In this document: piece after piece, positions 35,395 to 44,700 of the stretch
Layout: each line of letters begins with the position of its first letter
Position numbering within the stretch: the first letter of the stretch is position 1
Origin: Arthrobacter sp. Soil736
GTDB lineage: Bacteria > Actinomycetota > Actinomycetes > Actinomycetales > Micrococcaceae
Direction of reading: 5' to 3'
Length of the DNA stretch: 64,000 nucleotides
Assembly (NCBI RefSeq): GCF_001428005.1
Contig: NZ_LMSB01000023.1
Span: 152,953-216,952, forward strand
Translations under genes and position numbers: made by a program
Notes under the pieces: generated by a model
The model's input: the letters and a program-made list of their open reading frames with translations, nothing else
What the model was told of the DNA's origin: nothing
Database searches by the model: none

Positions 35395-36736
35395 CAGGGC
35401 GGAGCGGTGCGTGCACTGCCGTCAGCCGGTCCGGGCCGGGGCAACCTTCTGCGGTGCGTGCGGGGCGCCCCTGGCCAACCGTGCGGCCCGGTCCAACCGT
35501 GCGGCCCGGTCCAGCCTGGCGGGCGGAGGCGCAGGGAGCAGAGGCTTGGCGAGCCGAGGCGCCGAAACTCAGGGCGCGCCACACGCCGGTCCGATTCCCG
35601 GTAGCATCCCGGTAGGGCCGGGGGAAGGAACAGGAATGGGAGGCACACTCGTGCTGGTGCCGGCTTCGCCGGGCAAGCGTCTCGGCGCCGCCGTGCTTGA
35701 CTGGCTGGCGCCGGCAGTGGTCCTGGTGGTCCTTCTCTCCCTCGGATTTGCGAGCGTCACCAGCACCAGGAGTTCCGGCTTCATCGTGTACGACACCGGC
35801 AGGCTGGTCCTCCTCGGGAGCGTCGCTGTAGGACTGACCCTCATCTACACGCTTGTCATTGCAGGAATCGAGGGCCGCTCCGGCAGCACCATCGGCAACC
35901 GCCTCATGGGCATCCGCAGCGCAGACAATGACGGCTGCGCACCGGGCGCCGGTGCTGTTTTCCTCCGTGGCATCGTCACCGGTGCAGGAATGCTTCTGGC
36001 CGTTCTCGCCGCCGCACTCGTGGCCATCTTCAAGTGGTTTGACGCCGCGCCGTGGATCCTGGCCCCCGTCGTGCTCCTCGGGATTGCCTGGGCCTTCGTG
36101 GTGGTGCTGTCCAGCACCTGGGACCGGAACGGCGGGCTCCGGGGGTGGAATGACTTCGCCGCCAAGACCCTCGTGTTCGACGTCAGCGCCGGCCGCAACC
36201 CGGTGACCACGGGCGGCATCGAGGGTCCGTACAGCTTCGCGCCACTGGACCTTCCGCCCGTGCAGCAGGTGGCCTCGCCGGTCGCCTCGCCTCTTGTTTC
36301 GCGGGCTGTCCCGCCGGCGGCCGGGGGGAGTAGCGCCGGCAACCACCCCGACGACGGCCTGGACCGTACGCAGCTGCGCGGCGACGCCGGCCAGGACGCG
36401 CCCGTGGCGGTGCTGCGCATACAGCTCGACGACGGCCGCGACTTCCGGCTGGACCGGAATGTGCTCATCGGGCGCAATCCCGCCGCCAACGCCGGCGAGT
36501 CCCAGGCCCAGCTGCTGGCGGTTCCGGACTCCGGGCGGACCATCTCCAAGACCCACCTTCACCTGCTCACGGACGGCGCGGGTGTGTGGGTGACGGACCG
36601 CAACTCCACGAACGGCAGCGCCGTCACCACGCCCGACGGCGTCCGCACGCCGCTGCAGCCAGGCGTGCCATCATTTGTCAGCCCCGGAACCACGGTTCAT
36701 TTCGGGGACCGCACTTTCACCGTAGGACAGGCATGA
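35387..36736 (+). CDS. RDD-family membrane protein with zinc ribbon and C-terminal FHA domain
   Basis: A 449-residue protein with three parts. The N-terminal zinc ribbon is CVHCRQPVRAGATFCGACG (two CxxC pairs). A low-complexity linker follows, with a tandem NRAARS repeat. The central RDD domain has about four hydrophobic spans, starting at KRLGAAVLDWLAPAVV and including GNRLMGIR. The C-terminal FHA domain (about 330-445) has IGRNP, SKTHLH and NSTNGS, the phosphothreonine-binding residues. ATG at 35387 overlaps the upstream stop by 8 bases. It probably tethers phosphorylated partners of the cluster's kinase to the membrane. The combination of the three parts is typical only of such clusters. 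Confidence 0.88.
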   Translation: MSDRAERCVHCRQPVRAGATFCGACGAPLANRAARSNRAARSSLAGGGAGSRGLASRGAETQGAPHAGPIPGSIPVGPGEGTGMGGTLVLVPASPGKRLGAAVLDWLAPAVVLVVLLSLGFASVTSTRSSGFIVYDTGRLVLLGSVAVGLTLIYTLVIAGIEGRSGSTIGNRLMGIRSADNDGCAPGAGAVFLRGIVTGAGMLLAVLAAALVAIFKWFDAAPWILAPVVLLGIAWAFVVVLSSTWDRNGGLRGWNDFAAKTLVFDVSAGRNPVTTGGIEGPYSFAPLDLPPVQQVASPVASPLVSRAVPPAAGGSSAGNHPDDGLDRTQLRGDAGQDAPVAVLRIQLDDGRDFRLDRNVLIGRNPAANAGESQAQLLAVPDSGRTISKTHLHLLTDGAGVWVTDRNSTNGSAVTTPDGVRTPLQPGVPSFVSPGTTVHFGDRTFTVGQA

Positions 36737-37602
36737 ACTCACAGCAGGCGGCCCGCACTCCAAGGGCCGGCCGCGAGCCGGGCCTCAGCCTGAGCTACGG
36801 CTACGGCACAGACCGCGGCCTTCGCCGCGAGCTCAACGAGGACTCCTTCATCGCCTCCGATCCCGTCTTCGCCGTTGCGGACGGCATGGGCGGGCATGAA
36901 GCCGGCGAAGTTGCGAGCGGCATGTGCGTCCGCGCACTGGCAGGAATGCCGCAGCTGGCCACGGGGGAGCGGACCGCCACGGCTTCCGTGGTGCAGCATT
37001 TCCTGGCCTCCGCGGATGACTCCATCCGGGCCGCTACAGGCTCGCGTGCGGGCACCACGCTGAGCGGCGTGGTGGTGGTGGAGCAAATGGGCGTTCCCTA
37101 CTGGCTGGTCATGAATATCGGCGACTCCCGGACGTACCGGCTGAGCCAGGGCCAGTTCGCCCAGGTCAGCGTGGACCATTCCGAAGTCCAGGAGCTCGTG
37201 GACACCGGAGAGATCACGGCCGAACAGGCCACGGTCCACCCCCGCCGGCACGTCGTGACCCGAGCGCTCGGCACGGGCGACGACACGGAAGCCGACTACT
37301 GGCTGCTTCCGATCGAGGAGGGCGACCGCGTCATGGTCTGCTCGGACGGGCTCAACGGGGAGCTGAGCGACGACCGGATGCTGGGCATCCTGAGCGCGGT
37401 GGAGGATCCGCAGGAGGCTGTGGATGCGCTCATCCAGGCAGCACTGAGAAGCGGCGGCAGGGACAACATCACCGTGATCGTCATCGACGCCAGGAACGTC
37501 CTGAATGATGCAGGCATGGCCACCACGGCACCGAGGACTGCGTCCGCCGCCGAGGACGAGGACACCCTGCCGCGTGCAGCCGCGAGCGAGGACTGCCCAT
37601 GA
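36733..37602 (+). CDS. PP2C-family Ser/Thr protein phosphatase
   Basis: A 289-residue soluble phosphatase of the PPM/PP2C type. All metal-binding Asp motifs are present: NEDSF, VADGMGGHEAG, CSDGLNGELSDD and GRDNITVIVID. The Ala/Glu-rich C-terminal tail has no domain. It should reverse phosphorylation made by the kinase at 39344-40975, the closest kinase gene. It overlaps its neighbours by 4 bases on each side (ATGA), so all three are translated together. ATG at 36733 is chosen over a longer frame that lies entirely within the preceding gene. Confidence 0.92.
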   Translation: MNSQQAARTPRAGREPGLSLSYGYGTDRGLRRELNEDSFIASDPVFAVADGMGGHEAGEVASGMCVRALAGMPQLATGERTATASVVQHFLASADDSIRAATGSRAGTTLSGVVVVEQMGVPYWLVMNIGDSRTYRLSQGQFAQVSVDHSEVQELVDTGEITAEQATVHPRRHVVTRALGTGDDTEADYWLLPIEEGDRVMVCSDGLNGELSDDRMLGILSAVEDPQEAVDALIQAALRSGGRDNITVIVIDARNVLNDAGMATTAPRTASAAEDEDTLPRAAASEDCP

Positions 37603-39347
37603 CCGCAGCTAGCTACGTTCCGGGCGGCTGGTTGGGGCTGGTCCGCTCCGGAACCGCGGTCATCCTTGGCCCCGATACGCCGGCGCCGCTGGTCAGCACC
37701 GTGTGGGGCCTGTTGGGCGACGGCCCCGAAGTCCATGACGTGCTCCACGCCGTGACGAGCGGGTTCGGCGTGCCGCTGAACCGTACACCCTGGTTCGGCA
37801 TCATTGGTTTCCGGGAATCGCTGAGGGTTTTCCTCCGCGGTGACCTGGACCTGACCGTTCACCTTTCGGGCGGCCCGGTGGTGCTAGACGGCCGGAATGT
37901 CACCACCTGGACCGAACGGTGGCTGGACGCGCCGGAGTGGTTCAGCCTGACGGTTCCGGGCCAGTCCTCGGCCTTGGAGCTGCCGGTGACGGAAGGCGCC
38001 GTCCTCCTTAAAACCCTCCGGGTGGAGGTCGCCGGAGGCGGCAGCCCGGCAGCGAAACCCCAAGAGACTGAGAAACCCCAAGAGACTGACTCCGCGAGTG
38101 AAGCGTCCGCCGACGTCGTTGTTGAACCCGTACTGGAAGCCTCGGCCGAGACCGTGGCGGGGATGAGTGAGGAAACGTCTGCGGGCATGCCTGGGGAGGG
38201 GCCGGATGAAGGCGGGCTTGAAGAGACGCGCCTGCCCGAGACGGGCCTGACGGTCACCGGCGCCGCTGACTTGGCGGACCGGCACGACGAAGGACCGCAG
38301 GTGCCTGCACCGGCCACCGAACTCACCGGTTCGTACGACCACCTGTGGGACAAGACCGTCATGCGCAGCATCGAGGATGCGGCCGTCCGTGACGGCCAGG
38401 ACGACGACGGCCAGGACGGTGAGGGCCATGACGACGGCGGCGCCCCGCCCGCGGCCAGCCAGGAAACAGGGAGCCAGGAATCAGCAGGTCCGGAATCAGC
38501 GAGCCCGGAATCAGCGAGCCACTCCACACCCGGCCCGGACGCTCACTACCCCGGCACGCCCGCCCGGGACGCCGAGCCCGCCGAGCCCGGGCCGGCCAAC
38601 CAGACCCCGGTGCCCGGCGGACTGATTGATTCGGTGCCGTGGGCCACCAGCGGCGACCGTGCCCCGCGCCCCCAGGCCCCGCCGTCGTTCATTTCCCTGT
38701 CTGACGCCCGCCCGGGAGTGGACGAGCAGCTGCCCGAGCAGGAGCTGCCCCCACAGGAGCTGCAGGAACGGCTCGCTGACGGCGACCACGACGGGCAGAC
38801 CATACTCAAGAGTGACCTGTCAGCCGCACCCCAGCCTGCCTCCGCCCCTGCCGCCGGCCGGGAGCCGGGCGGCGGTCCGCTGGGCGGCGGTCCGCTGGTT
38901 TTGGCCCGCGTGTGCGCACGCGGCCACGCCAACCCGCCCACCAGCGCGCAGTGCCCCACCTGCGGTTCCCCGCTCCCGGACGTCGCCGTGCAGGTGCCGC
39001 GACCCCGGCTCGGCCGGCTGCGGCTGTCCACTGGAGAACTGATCGACCTCGATGAGTCGCTGGTCATAGGACGGCAGCCGTCGGTGTCGCGCGTCCAGGG
39101 CGGCGTCATGCCGCGGCTGGTCCAGGTGGCGAGCCCCGGAGGCGACATTTCACGGTCCCACGTCGAGGTGCGGCTGGAGGGCTGGCACGTGATGCTCTGC
39201 GACCTGAAGGCCACCAACGGCACCGTCCTGGTCCGTGAGGGGCAGCCGCCGCGACGCCTGGCCCAGAACGAGATGGCCATTGTCCTGGACGGTGACATCG
39301 CCGAACTCGGCGATGACGTTTCCTTGCGCTTTGAGGAGATCCTGTGA
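37599..39347 (+). CDS. Zinc-ribbon and FHA domain protein
   Basis: A 582-residue protein. The first 150 residues are a folded, unrecognised domain containing VPLNRTPWFGIIGFRESLRV. Residues about 150-420 are a long acidic, Pro/Glu/Ser-rich linker with short in-frame tandem repeats. A zinc-ribbon-like segment, CARGHANPPTSAQCPTCGSP, precedes a C-terminal FHA domain with VIGRQPSVSRV, SRSHVEV and TNGTVLV. No membrane span is seen. A similar domain order occurs in FHA proteins of type VII-like and kinase clusters. It is probably a substrate or adaptor of the neighbouring kinase, with Thr residues in the linker as possible targets. It overlaps both neighbours by 4 bases. Confidence 0.8.
   Translation: MTAASYVPGGWLGLVRSGTAVILGPDTPAPLVSTVWGLLGDGPEVHDVLHAVTSGFGVPLNRTPWFGIIGFRESLRVFLRGDLDLTVHLSGGPVVLDGRNVTTWTERWLDAPEWFSLTVPGQSSALELPVTEGAVLLKTLRVEVAGGGSPAAKPQETEKPQETDSASEASADVVVEPVLEASAETVAGMSEETSAGMPGEGPDEGGLEETRLPETGLTVTGAADLADRHDEGPQVPAPATELTGSYDHLWDKTVMRSIEDAAVRDGQDDDGQDGEGHDDGGAPPAASQETGSQESAGPESASPESASHSTPGPDAHYPGTPARDAEPAEPGPANQTPVPGGLIDSVPWATSGDRAPRPQAPPSFISLSDARPGVDEQLPEQELPPQELQERLADGDHDGQTILKSDLSAAPQPASAPAAGREPGGGPLGGGPLVLARVCARGHANPPTSAQCPTCGSPLPDVAVQVPRPRLGRLRLSTGELIDLDESLVIGRQPSVSRVQGGVMPRLVQVASPGGDISRSHVEVRLEGWHVMLCDLKATNGTVLVREGQPPRRLAQNEMAIVLDGDIAELGDDVSLRFEEIL
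38054..38089 (+). repeat. 18-bp in-frame tandem repeat in the FHA protein linker
   Basis: GAAACCCCAAGAGACTGA occurs twice without mismatch, giving KPQETEKPQETD. A 15-bp tandem unit at 38492-38521 gives PESASPESAS in the same linker. Confidence 0.8.
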
Positions 39348-40975
39348 GTTCCAAGCGGCCCGTAGCTCCGCCGCCCCGCATCCCCGGTTTCACGTACGTC
39401 AGCCTGCTCGGATCGGGCGGGTTCTCCGATGTCTACCTTTATGAGCAGGACCGGCCCCGCCGCAAGGTGGCCGTGAAGGTCCTCCTCTCGGGGCTGAAAA
39501 CGGAGGGCGCGCGGCGCCGGTTCGAGTCAGAGGCCAACCTCATGGCCCAACTGTCGTCGCATCCGTTCATCGTCACCATCTTCGAGGCCGAGGTCACGGA
39601 GGACGGGCACTCCTACCTGGCCATGGAATACTGCTCCCGGCCCAGCCTGGACGTCCGGTACCGGCGGCAGCGCTTCAGCGTGGACGAGGTCCTGGCCGTG
39701 GGCATCCAAGTAGCGTCCGCCGTCGAAACGGCCCACCGTGCCGGCATCGCGCACCGTGACATCAAACCGGCCAACATCCTGGTCACGGACTACAACCGGC
39801 CGGCGCTGACCGACTTCGGCATCTCCGGAACCCTCGGCGGCGATGCCGATGAAGACGCCGGGATGTCCATTCCGTGGTCCCCGCCGGAACAGTTCCAGGG
39901 AGGAAAGGTCGACGGCGTCATGGTGGACGTGTGGGCACTCGGCGCCACGCTGTACACGCTGCTCGCCGGACGCTCGCCGTTTGTCCTGCCGGGGGCGGAC
40001 AACTCCCAGCGGGAACTGATCTCCCGCATCACCGGCACGCCCGTCCCGCGGCTCGGCCGGGCCGACGTCCCCGAATCGCTGGAACAGGCGCTGGCCACGG
40101 CCATGGCGAAGTCGGCGTCCTCCCGCTATTCATCGGCTCACGCCTTCGCGCTGGCACTCCAGCGCATCCAGGCCGAGCTCAACCTGTCGGTCACGCCCTT
40201 CGAGGTCCTGGAGGAGCGCCACCAGGAGGACGTCCACACCGACGACGGGTTCGAGGAAACCCGGGTACGCAACATCGCCGCCATCGACCCCGACAGGACG
40301 GGCAGTGCCCCGACCTTCCCTGCGCGGACCTGGCCGCTGGACCGCGGACGGTCCGCGCCGTCGTCCGCGCCTTCGCCCGGGGCGCAGGCCGCGCCCGGCC
40401 CCCGCCCGGGCGGCCCCGCAGCGCCGTCGGCAGTGCCGTCCGCGCCGGCTGGGGCGCCGGCCGCCGGTGACGACTGGGCACAGGCAACGGTCCTCCGGAG
40501 CAGCCAGCCCAAGGCTCCGGACGGGCCCGCGTCAGACCCGCTGCCCGAGGACCACGGGAAGCGCAACCTCTGGCTCGCCATCTCCGGCGGAACACTCCTG
40601 GCGCTCGCGGTCACCGTGGGCATCGTGGTGGCGTCATCGGCGCCGCAGCCCCAGGTGCTGGCCAGCGAACAGGTCAGCAAGCCGCCGGCAGATGCCCTGG
40701 ATGACGGGTCCGTGCCGGACGTCGCGAAGCTCGCGGGCACGCCGGGAGCCGCCGGGAAGGTCCGGTTCACGTGGACCAACCCGCAGCCGAAGCCGGGAGA
40801 CACCTACAAATGGCGGATCAAGACCGTCAAGGGCGGCGGGGGCTACCTCTCAACGTCCGCGGCGCGCGTGGATGTGGCCGCCAACCCCGCTGAACCCACC
40901 TGCGTGCAGGTGATCATCGTCCGCAGTGACGGCTCCGCGTCCCCGGCGGGCGAGGACTCCATCGCGTGCGTCTGA
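39344..40975 (+). CDS. Transmembrane Ser/Thr protein kinase (Pkb2-like)
   Basis: A 543-residue Hanks-type kinase. The glycine loop is LGSGGFSDVYLYEQD, the ATP Lys is in VAVKVLL, the catalytic loop is HRDIKPANIL (about residue 136) and the DFG motif is TDFGISG, so it should be active. After a Pro/Ala-rich linker there is one membrane span (about 406-428) and an external domain of about 110 residues with FTWTNPQPKPGDTYKWRIKT, which looks like one fibronectin-type fold. The start is GTG, overlapping the previous gene by 4 bases. It corresponds to the kinase of the bifidobacterial PFNA cluster. The external FN3-like domain could contact the giant FN3 protein. Confidence 0.9.
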   Translation: MSSKRPVAPPPRIPGFTYVSLLGSGGFSDVYLYEQDRPRRKVAVKVLLSGLKTEGARRRFESEANLMAQLSSHPFIVTIFEAEVTEDGHSYLAMEYCSRPSLDVRYRRQRFSVDEVLAVGIQVASAVETAHRAGIAHRDIKPANILVTDYNRPALTDFGISGTLGGDADEDAGMSIPWSPPEQFQGGKVDGVMVDVWALGATLYTLLAGRSPFVLPGADNSQRELISRITGTPVPRLGRADVPESLEQALATAMAKSASSRYSSAHAFALALQRIQAELNLSVTPFEVLEERHQEDVHTDDGFEETRVRNIAAIDPDRTGSAPTFPARTWPLDRGRSAPSSAPSPGAQAAPGPRPGGPAAPSAVPSAPAGAPAAGDDWAQATVLRSSQPKAPDGPASDPLPEDHGKRNLWLAISGGTLLALAVTVGIVVASSAPQPQVLASEQVSKPPADALDDGSVPDVAKLAGTPGAAGKVRFTWTNPQPKPGDTYKWRIKTVKGGGGYLSTSAARVDVAANPAEPTCVQVIIVRSDGSASPAGEDSIACV

Positions 40976-41004
40976 CAAAACAGCCCAATGAGGAGACACT
41001 GAAA

Positions 41005-41709
41005 ATGGGAGACCTGGCCATAGATTTCTGCGGCGAATGGTATGAGCCGACGGACGAGGACATCTTCAGCATCGGCCGCGAAGGCGACCTGGAAGTGGAT
41101 GACAACCCGTACCTGCACCGGCGCTTCCTGCAGATCGCCCGGTACGACGGCATCTGGTGGCTCAGCAATGTGGGCAGCATGCTCTCCGCAACCGTGGCCG
41201 ACGGCTCCGGCGGAATGCAGGCCTGGCTGTCCCCGGGCGCCCGCCTGCCGCTGGTGTTCAGCCACACCACCATCATCTTCACGGCCGGGCCCACCACGTA
41301 CGAATTCGCCGTCCACCTGAAGACGCCGTCGTTCCGGCAGGAGGCTCCCGGCGATTCCAGCGCCGGAGACACCACCATTGGTCCCGTGGTCTTCACGGAC
41401 TCCCAAAAGGCGCTGATCGTGGCGCTGGCCGAGCCAATGCTCCGGCGGGAGGGGACCGGATTCAGTGCCATTCCGTCCTCCGCGGCCGCGGCCAAGACCC
41501 TCGGCTGGGCGCTCACCCGGTTCAACAGGAAGCTGGACAACGTGTGCGACAAGCTGGACCGCGTGGGTGTCGCCGGCCTCCGGGGAGGCGGGGGAAAGCT
41601 TGCCACCAACCGGCGTGCCCGGCTCGTGGAGCACGCGGTCACGTCCCACCTGGTGACCGCCGATGACCTGTACCTGATTGAAAAAATGAGAGGGACCGAC
41701 GAAGGATGA
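41005..41709 (+). CDS. FHA-like domain protein with helical C-terminal domain
   Basis: A 234-residue soluble protein. The N-terminal part (about 1-115) has FHA-like features: FSIGREGDLEVDDNPYLHRR, then WWLSNVGS, but the canonical SxxH and NG residues are only partly matched. The C-terminal part has a winged-helix-like pattern, KALIVALAEPMLRREG then ALTRFNRKLDNVCDKL, ending in a basic tail. The function is unknown; it may read the kinase's phosphorylation state or regulate transcription. ATG at 41005 is preferred because GAGGAGA lies 9 bases upstream; an earlier GTG at 40966 would overlap the kinase. Its stop overlaps the EssC-like gene by 4 bases. Confidence 0.7.
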   Translation: MGDLAIDFCGEWYEPTDEDIFSIGREGDLEVDDNPYLHRRFLQIARYDGIWWLSNVGSMLSATVADGSGGMQAWLSPGARLPLVFSHTTIIFTAGPTTYEFAVHLKTPSFRQEAPGDSSAGDTTIGPVVFTDSQKALIVALAEPMLRREGTGFSAIPSSAAAAKTLGWALTRFNRKLDNVCDKLDRVGVAGLRGGGGKLATNRRARLVEHAVTSHLVTADDLYLIEKMRGTDEG

Positions 41710-44700
41710 GAATCCGACTGACGCTTCGCCGGGACCCCGCGGACGCCAAGGACCTCGCCGTCACCGTGGACGGACTCGCCACCGTGGCGGACATCGCCAC
41801 GGAACTCTGGACCGCAGACCCCGGCCGGCGGGATGAGCCCGCCCCGCCGAACCTCTCGCTCCGGATCGACGAGGCGTTCGTGGCCGGCGGGATGCGCGGC
41901 ATCGTCCTCAACCGCACGGACAACCTCCTGGAATCGGGACTGCGGCCGGGATCGGTTGTTTCGCTAACCCAGGTCAGCGAGCAGTTCGGAGTTCCCGGAA
42001 CCGGCAGCGGTCCTGCCGCCGGCCGCGGACCCGCGGTCGCCACCCTCCGCATTCTTTCCGGGCCCGACGTCGGGCGGGAGTTTTCGCTGCCCTCCGGCAC
42101 CAGCTACATCGGCCGGGACCGCGACGTCGACGTCAGGCTCACCGACCCGCTGACATCGAAACGGCACGCACGCATCACCGTGGGTGAGAGCGTCGAGATC
42201 GTTGACACCAATTCGGCCAACGGTCTTCAGATGGACGGGCTGCCCGTCACCCGGGCCACCCTGAATTCTTCGGACACCGTGACGTTGGGCGACACCGAGC
42301 TCACCGTGGTGCCGCTGGCCCGCAGCGGCGCGGCCGCTCCGACGTCGCCCCTTGTTGACTTCAACCGTTCCCCGCGCGTGGTTCCCCGGTTCAGCCCGTC
42401 AAAGCGGGTGCCGCCGGCGGGGCCAAAGCGGCAGGACCACCACGCCTTCCCGTACATCATGCTGATAGCCCCGCTGATGATGGGGGCCGTCCTCTTCGCA
42501 GTCACGCAAAGCCTGATTTCCATGCTTTTCATGCTGATGATGCCGCTGTTCATCGTGGGGCATTACGTGGACCAGAAACTGCAGGCCAAGCGGGAGCGCA
42601 AGGAGCAGCTCAAGGAGTTCCGGGAATCGATGGCCGCGTTCCGGCTGGACATCACCGAGCTGCAGCGGGTGGAACGGGCGGTCCGGCTGCAGGAGGCGCC
42701 GTCCGTCAGCGACACCGTCGATTCGATCTACAAGCTTGGCCCCCTGCTCTGGACCCACCGGCCCGAGCACCAGGGGTTCCTGGGGCTCCGGTTCGGACTC
42801 GGCACGGTGCCGTCGCGGGTGCCGCTCGAGGAACCGAACTTCAGCGAAACCGAAACGGAGTTCCGGCGCGAAATCGAGGACTGCCTGGCCCGGTTCCGGG
42901 AGATCGAAGGCGTGCCGGTCGTCTCCCAGCTGCGGTCTTCCGGCTCGTTCGGCCTCGCTGGCTCCCGCGGCCTCGTCGACGACGTGGCCAGGGGCATGGT
43001 GCTGCAGCTCGTCGGCCTGCACTCGCCGGCCGAGGTCGCGGTGGCAGCCATCACGTCCACCAGGTCGAGGGAACGCTGGAACTGGCTGCAGTGGCTGCCG
43101 CACGTCGGGTCGAGCCACAGCCCGCTCGCCGGCGACCACCTTGCGGCCGGTTCCGCCAGCGGTGCCAGCCTCCTGGCCCGGCTGGAGGACCTCCTGGAGC
43201 TCCGCGAAGCAGCGCTGCAGTCGCCCGGCCCCGTCCACCGGCCCGGCATCCACGAGGAAACCGGGGACGTGCCCGCCCCGGTGCTGCCCTCGGTCCTGGT
43301 CATCATTGAGGACGACGCCCCGGTGGACCGGGGGAGGCTCACCCGGCTCGTGGAACGCGGGCCGGACTCCGGCGTGCACGTTCTGTGGGTGGCCACCGGC
43401 GTTGAGGCCCTCCCGGCCGCATGCCGCGACTTCATGGCGGTCGACGGCGAACACGGCACCACCACCGGGCAGGTGAGGCTGGGACGCCACACCTACCCCG
43501 TGAGCTGTGAAAGCCTCGACGCCGAACTCGCCGGCCAGCTGGCACGCATGCTGTCGCCCGTGGTGGACGCCGGAAAGCCCCTGGAAGACGACTCGAACCT
43601 GCCCCGCGCCGTTTCCTACGCGGCGCTCATCGGCAAGGACTTCCTGGACAATCCGCAGGCCGTCGCGGAACGGTGGCAGGAAAACAACTCGGTCCGCACC
43701 ACCGCCGTCGCGAACCGCAAGGACAACGGGTCGCTGCGGGCGCTGGTGGGGTCCAAGGGCGTCGAGCCGCTGTACCTGGACCTCAAGAATGAGGGCCCCC
43801 ACGCGCTCGTCGGCGGCACCACGGGCGCCGGCAAGTCCGAGTTCCTGCAGTCCTGGGTCATGGGCATGGCCACCGCCTACAGCCCGGACCGGGTCAGCTT
43901 CCTCTTCGTCGACTACAAGGGCGGCGCCGCGTTTGCCGACTGCCTGCACCTCCCGCACACGGTGGGGCTCGTCACGGATCTTTCGCCGCACCTCGTGCGC
44001 CGCGCCCTGACCTCGCTGCGCGCCGAACTTCACTACCGGGAGCGGCTGCTGAACCGGAAGAAGGCCAAGGACCTGCTGGCCCTGCAGCGCGAGGCGGACC
44101 CCGACGCGCCGCCGTACCTGGTGATCGTGGTGGATGAGTTCGCCGCGCTCGCCACCGAGGTGCCCGAATTCGTGGACGGAGTGGTCGACGTCGCCGCCCG
44201 CGGCCGGTCCCTCGGGCTCCACCTGATCCTCGCCACCCAGCGCCCCGCCGGCGTCATCAAGGAGAGCCTGCGCGCCAACACCAACCTCCGCGTGGCGCTG
44301 CGCATGGCCGACGAGGACGACGCAACCGACATCCTCGGCGTGCCGGATGCCGCCTACTTCGACCCCTCCATCCCGGGCCGTGGCGCGGCAAAAACCGGAC
44401 CTGGCCGCATTCAGGGGTTCCAGACCGGATACGCCGGCGGCTGGACCACCGAGCGGCCGCAGCGCCCGCAGATCGACATCGTGGAAATGGCGTTCGGTTC
44501 CGGTCCCGCCTGGGCGACGCCGGCTCCGGAATCTCCGGTCAAGGACGAGCCCTCCGGTCCTAACGACATCGCCCGGATGACGTCCAACGTCATCCGGGCG
44601 GCGGACCTCCTGGCCATCGGTCCGCCCCGCAAGCCGTGGCTGAACGAACTGGCCATGACCTACGATTTCTCCCTGCTGCCGAACCCGCGCACGGACGAAC

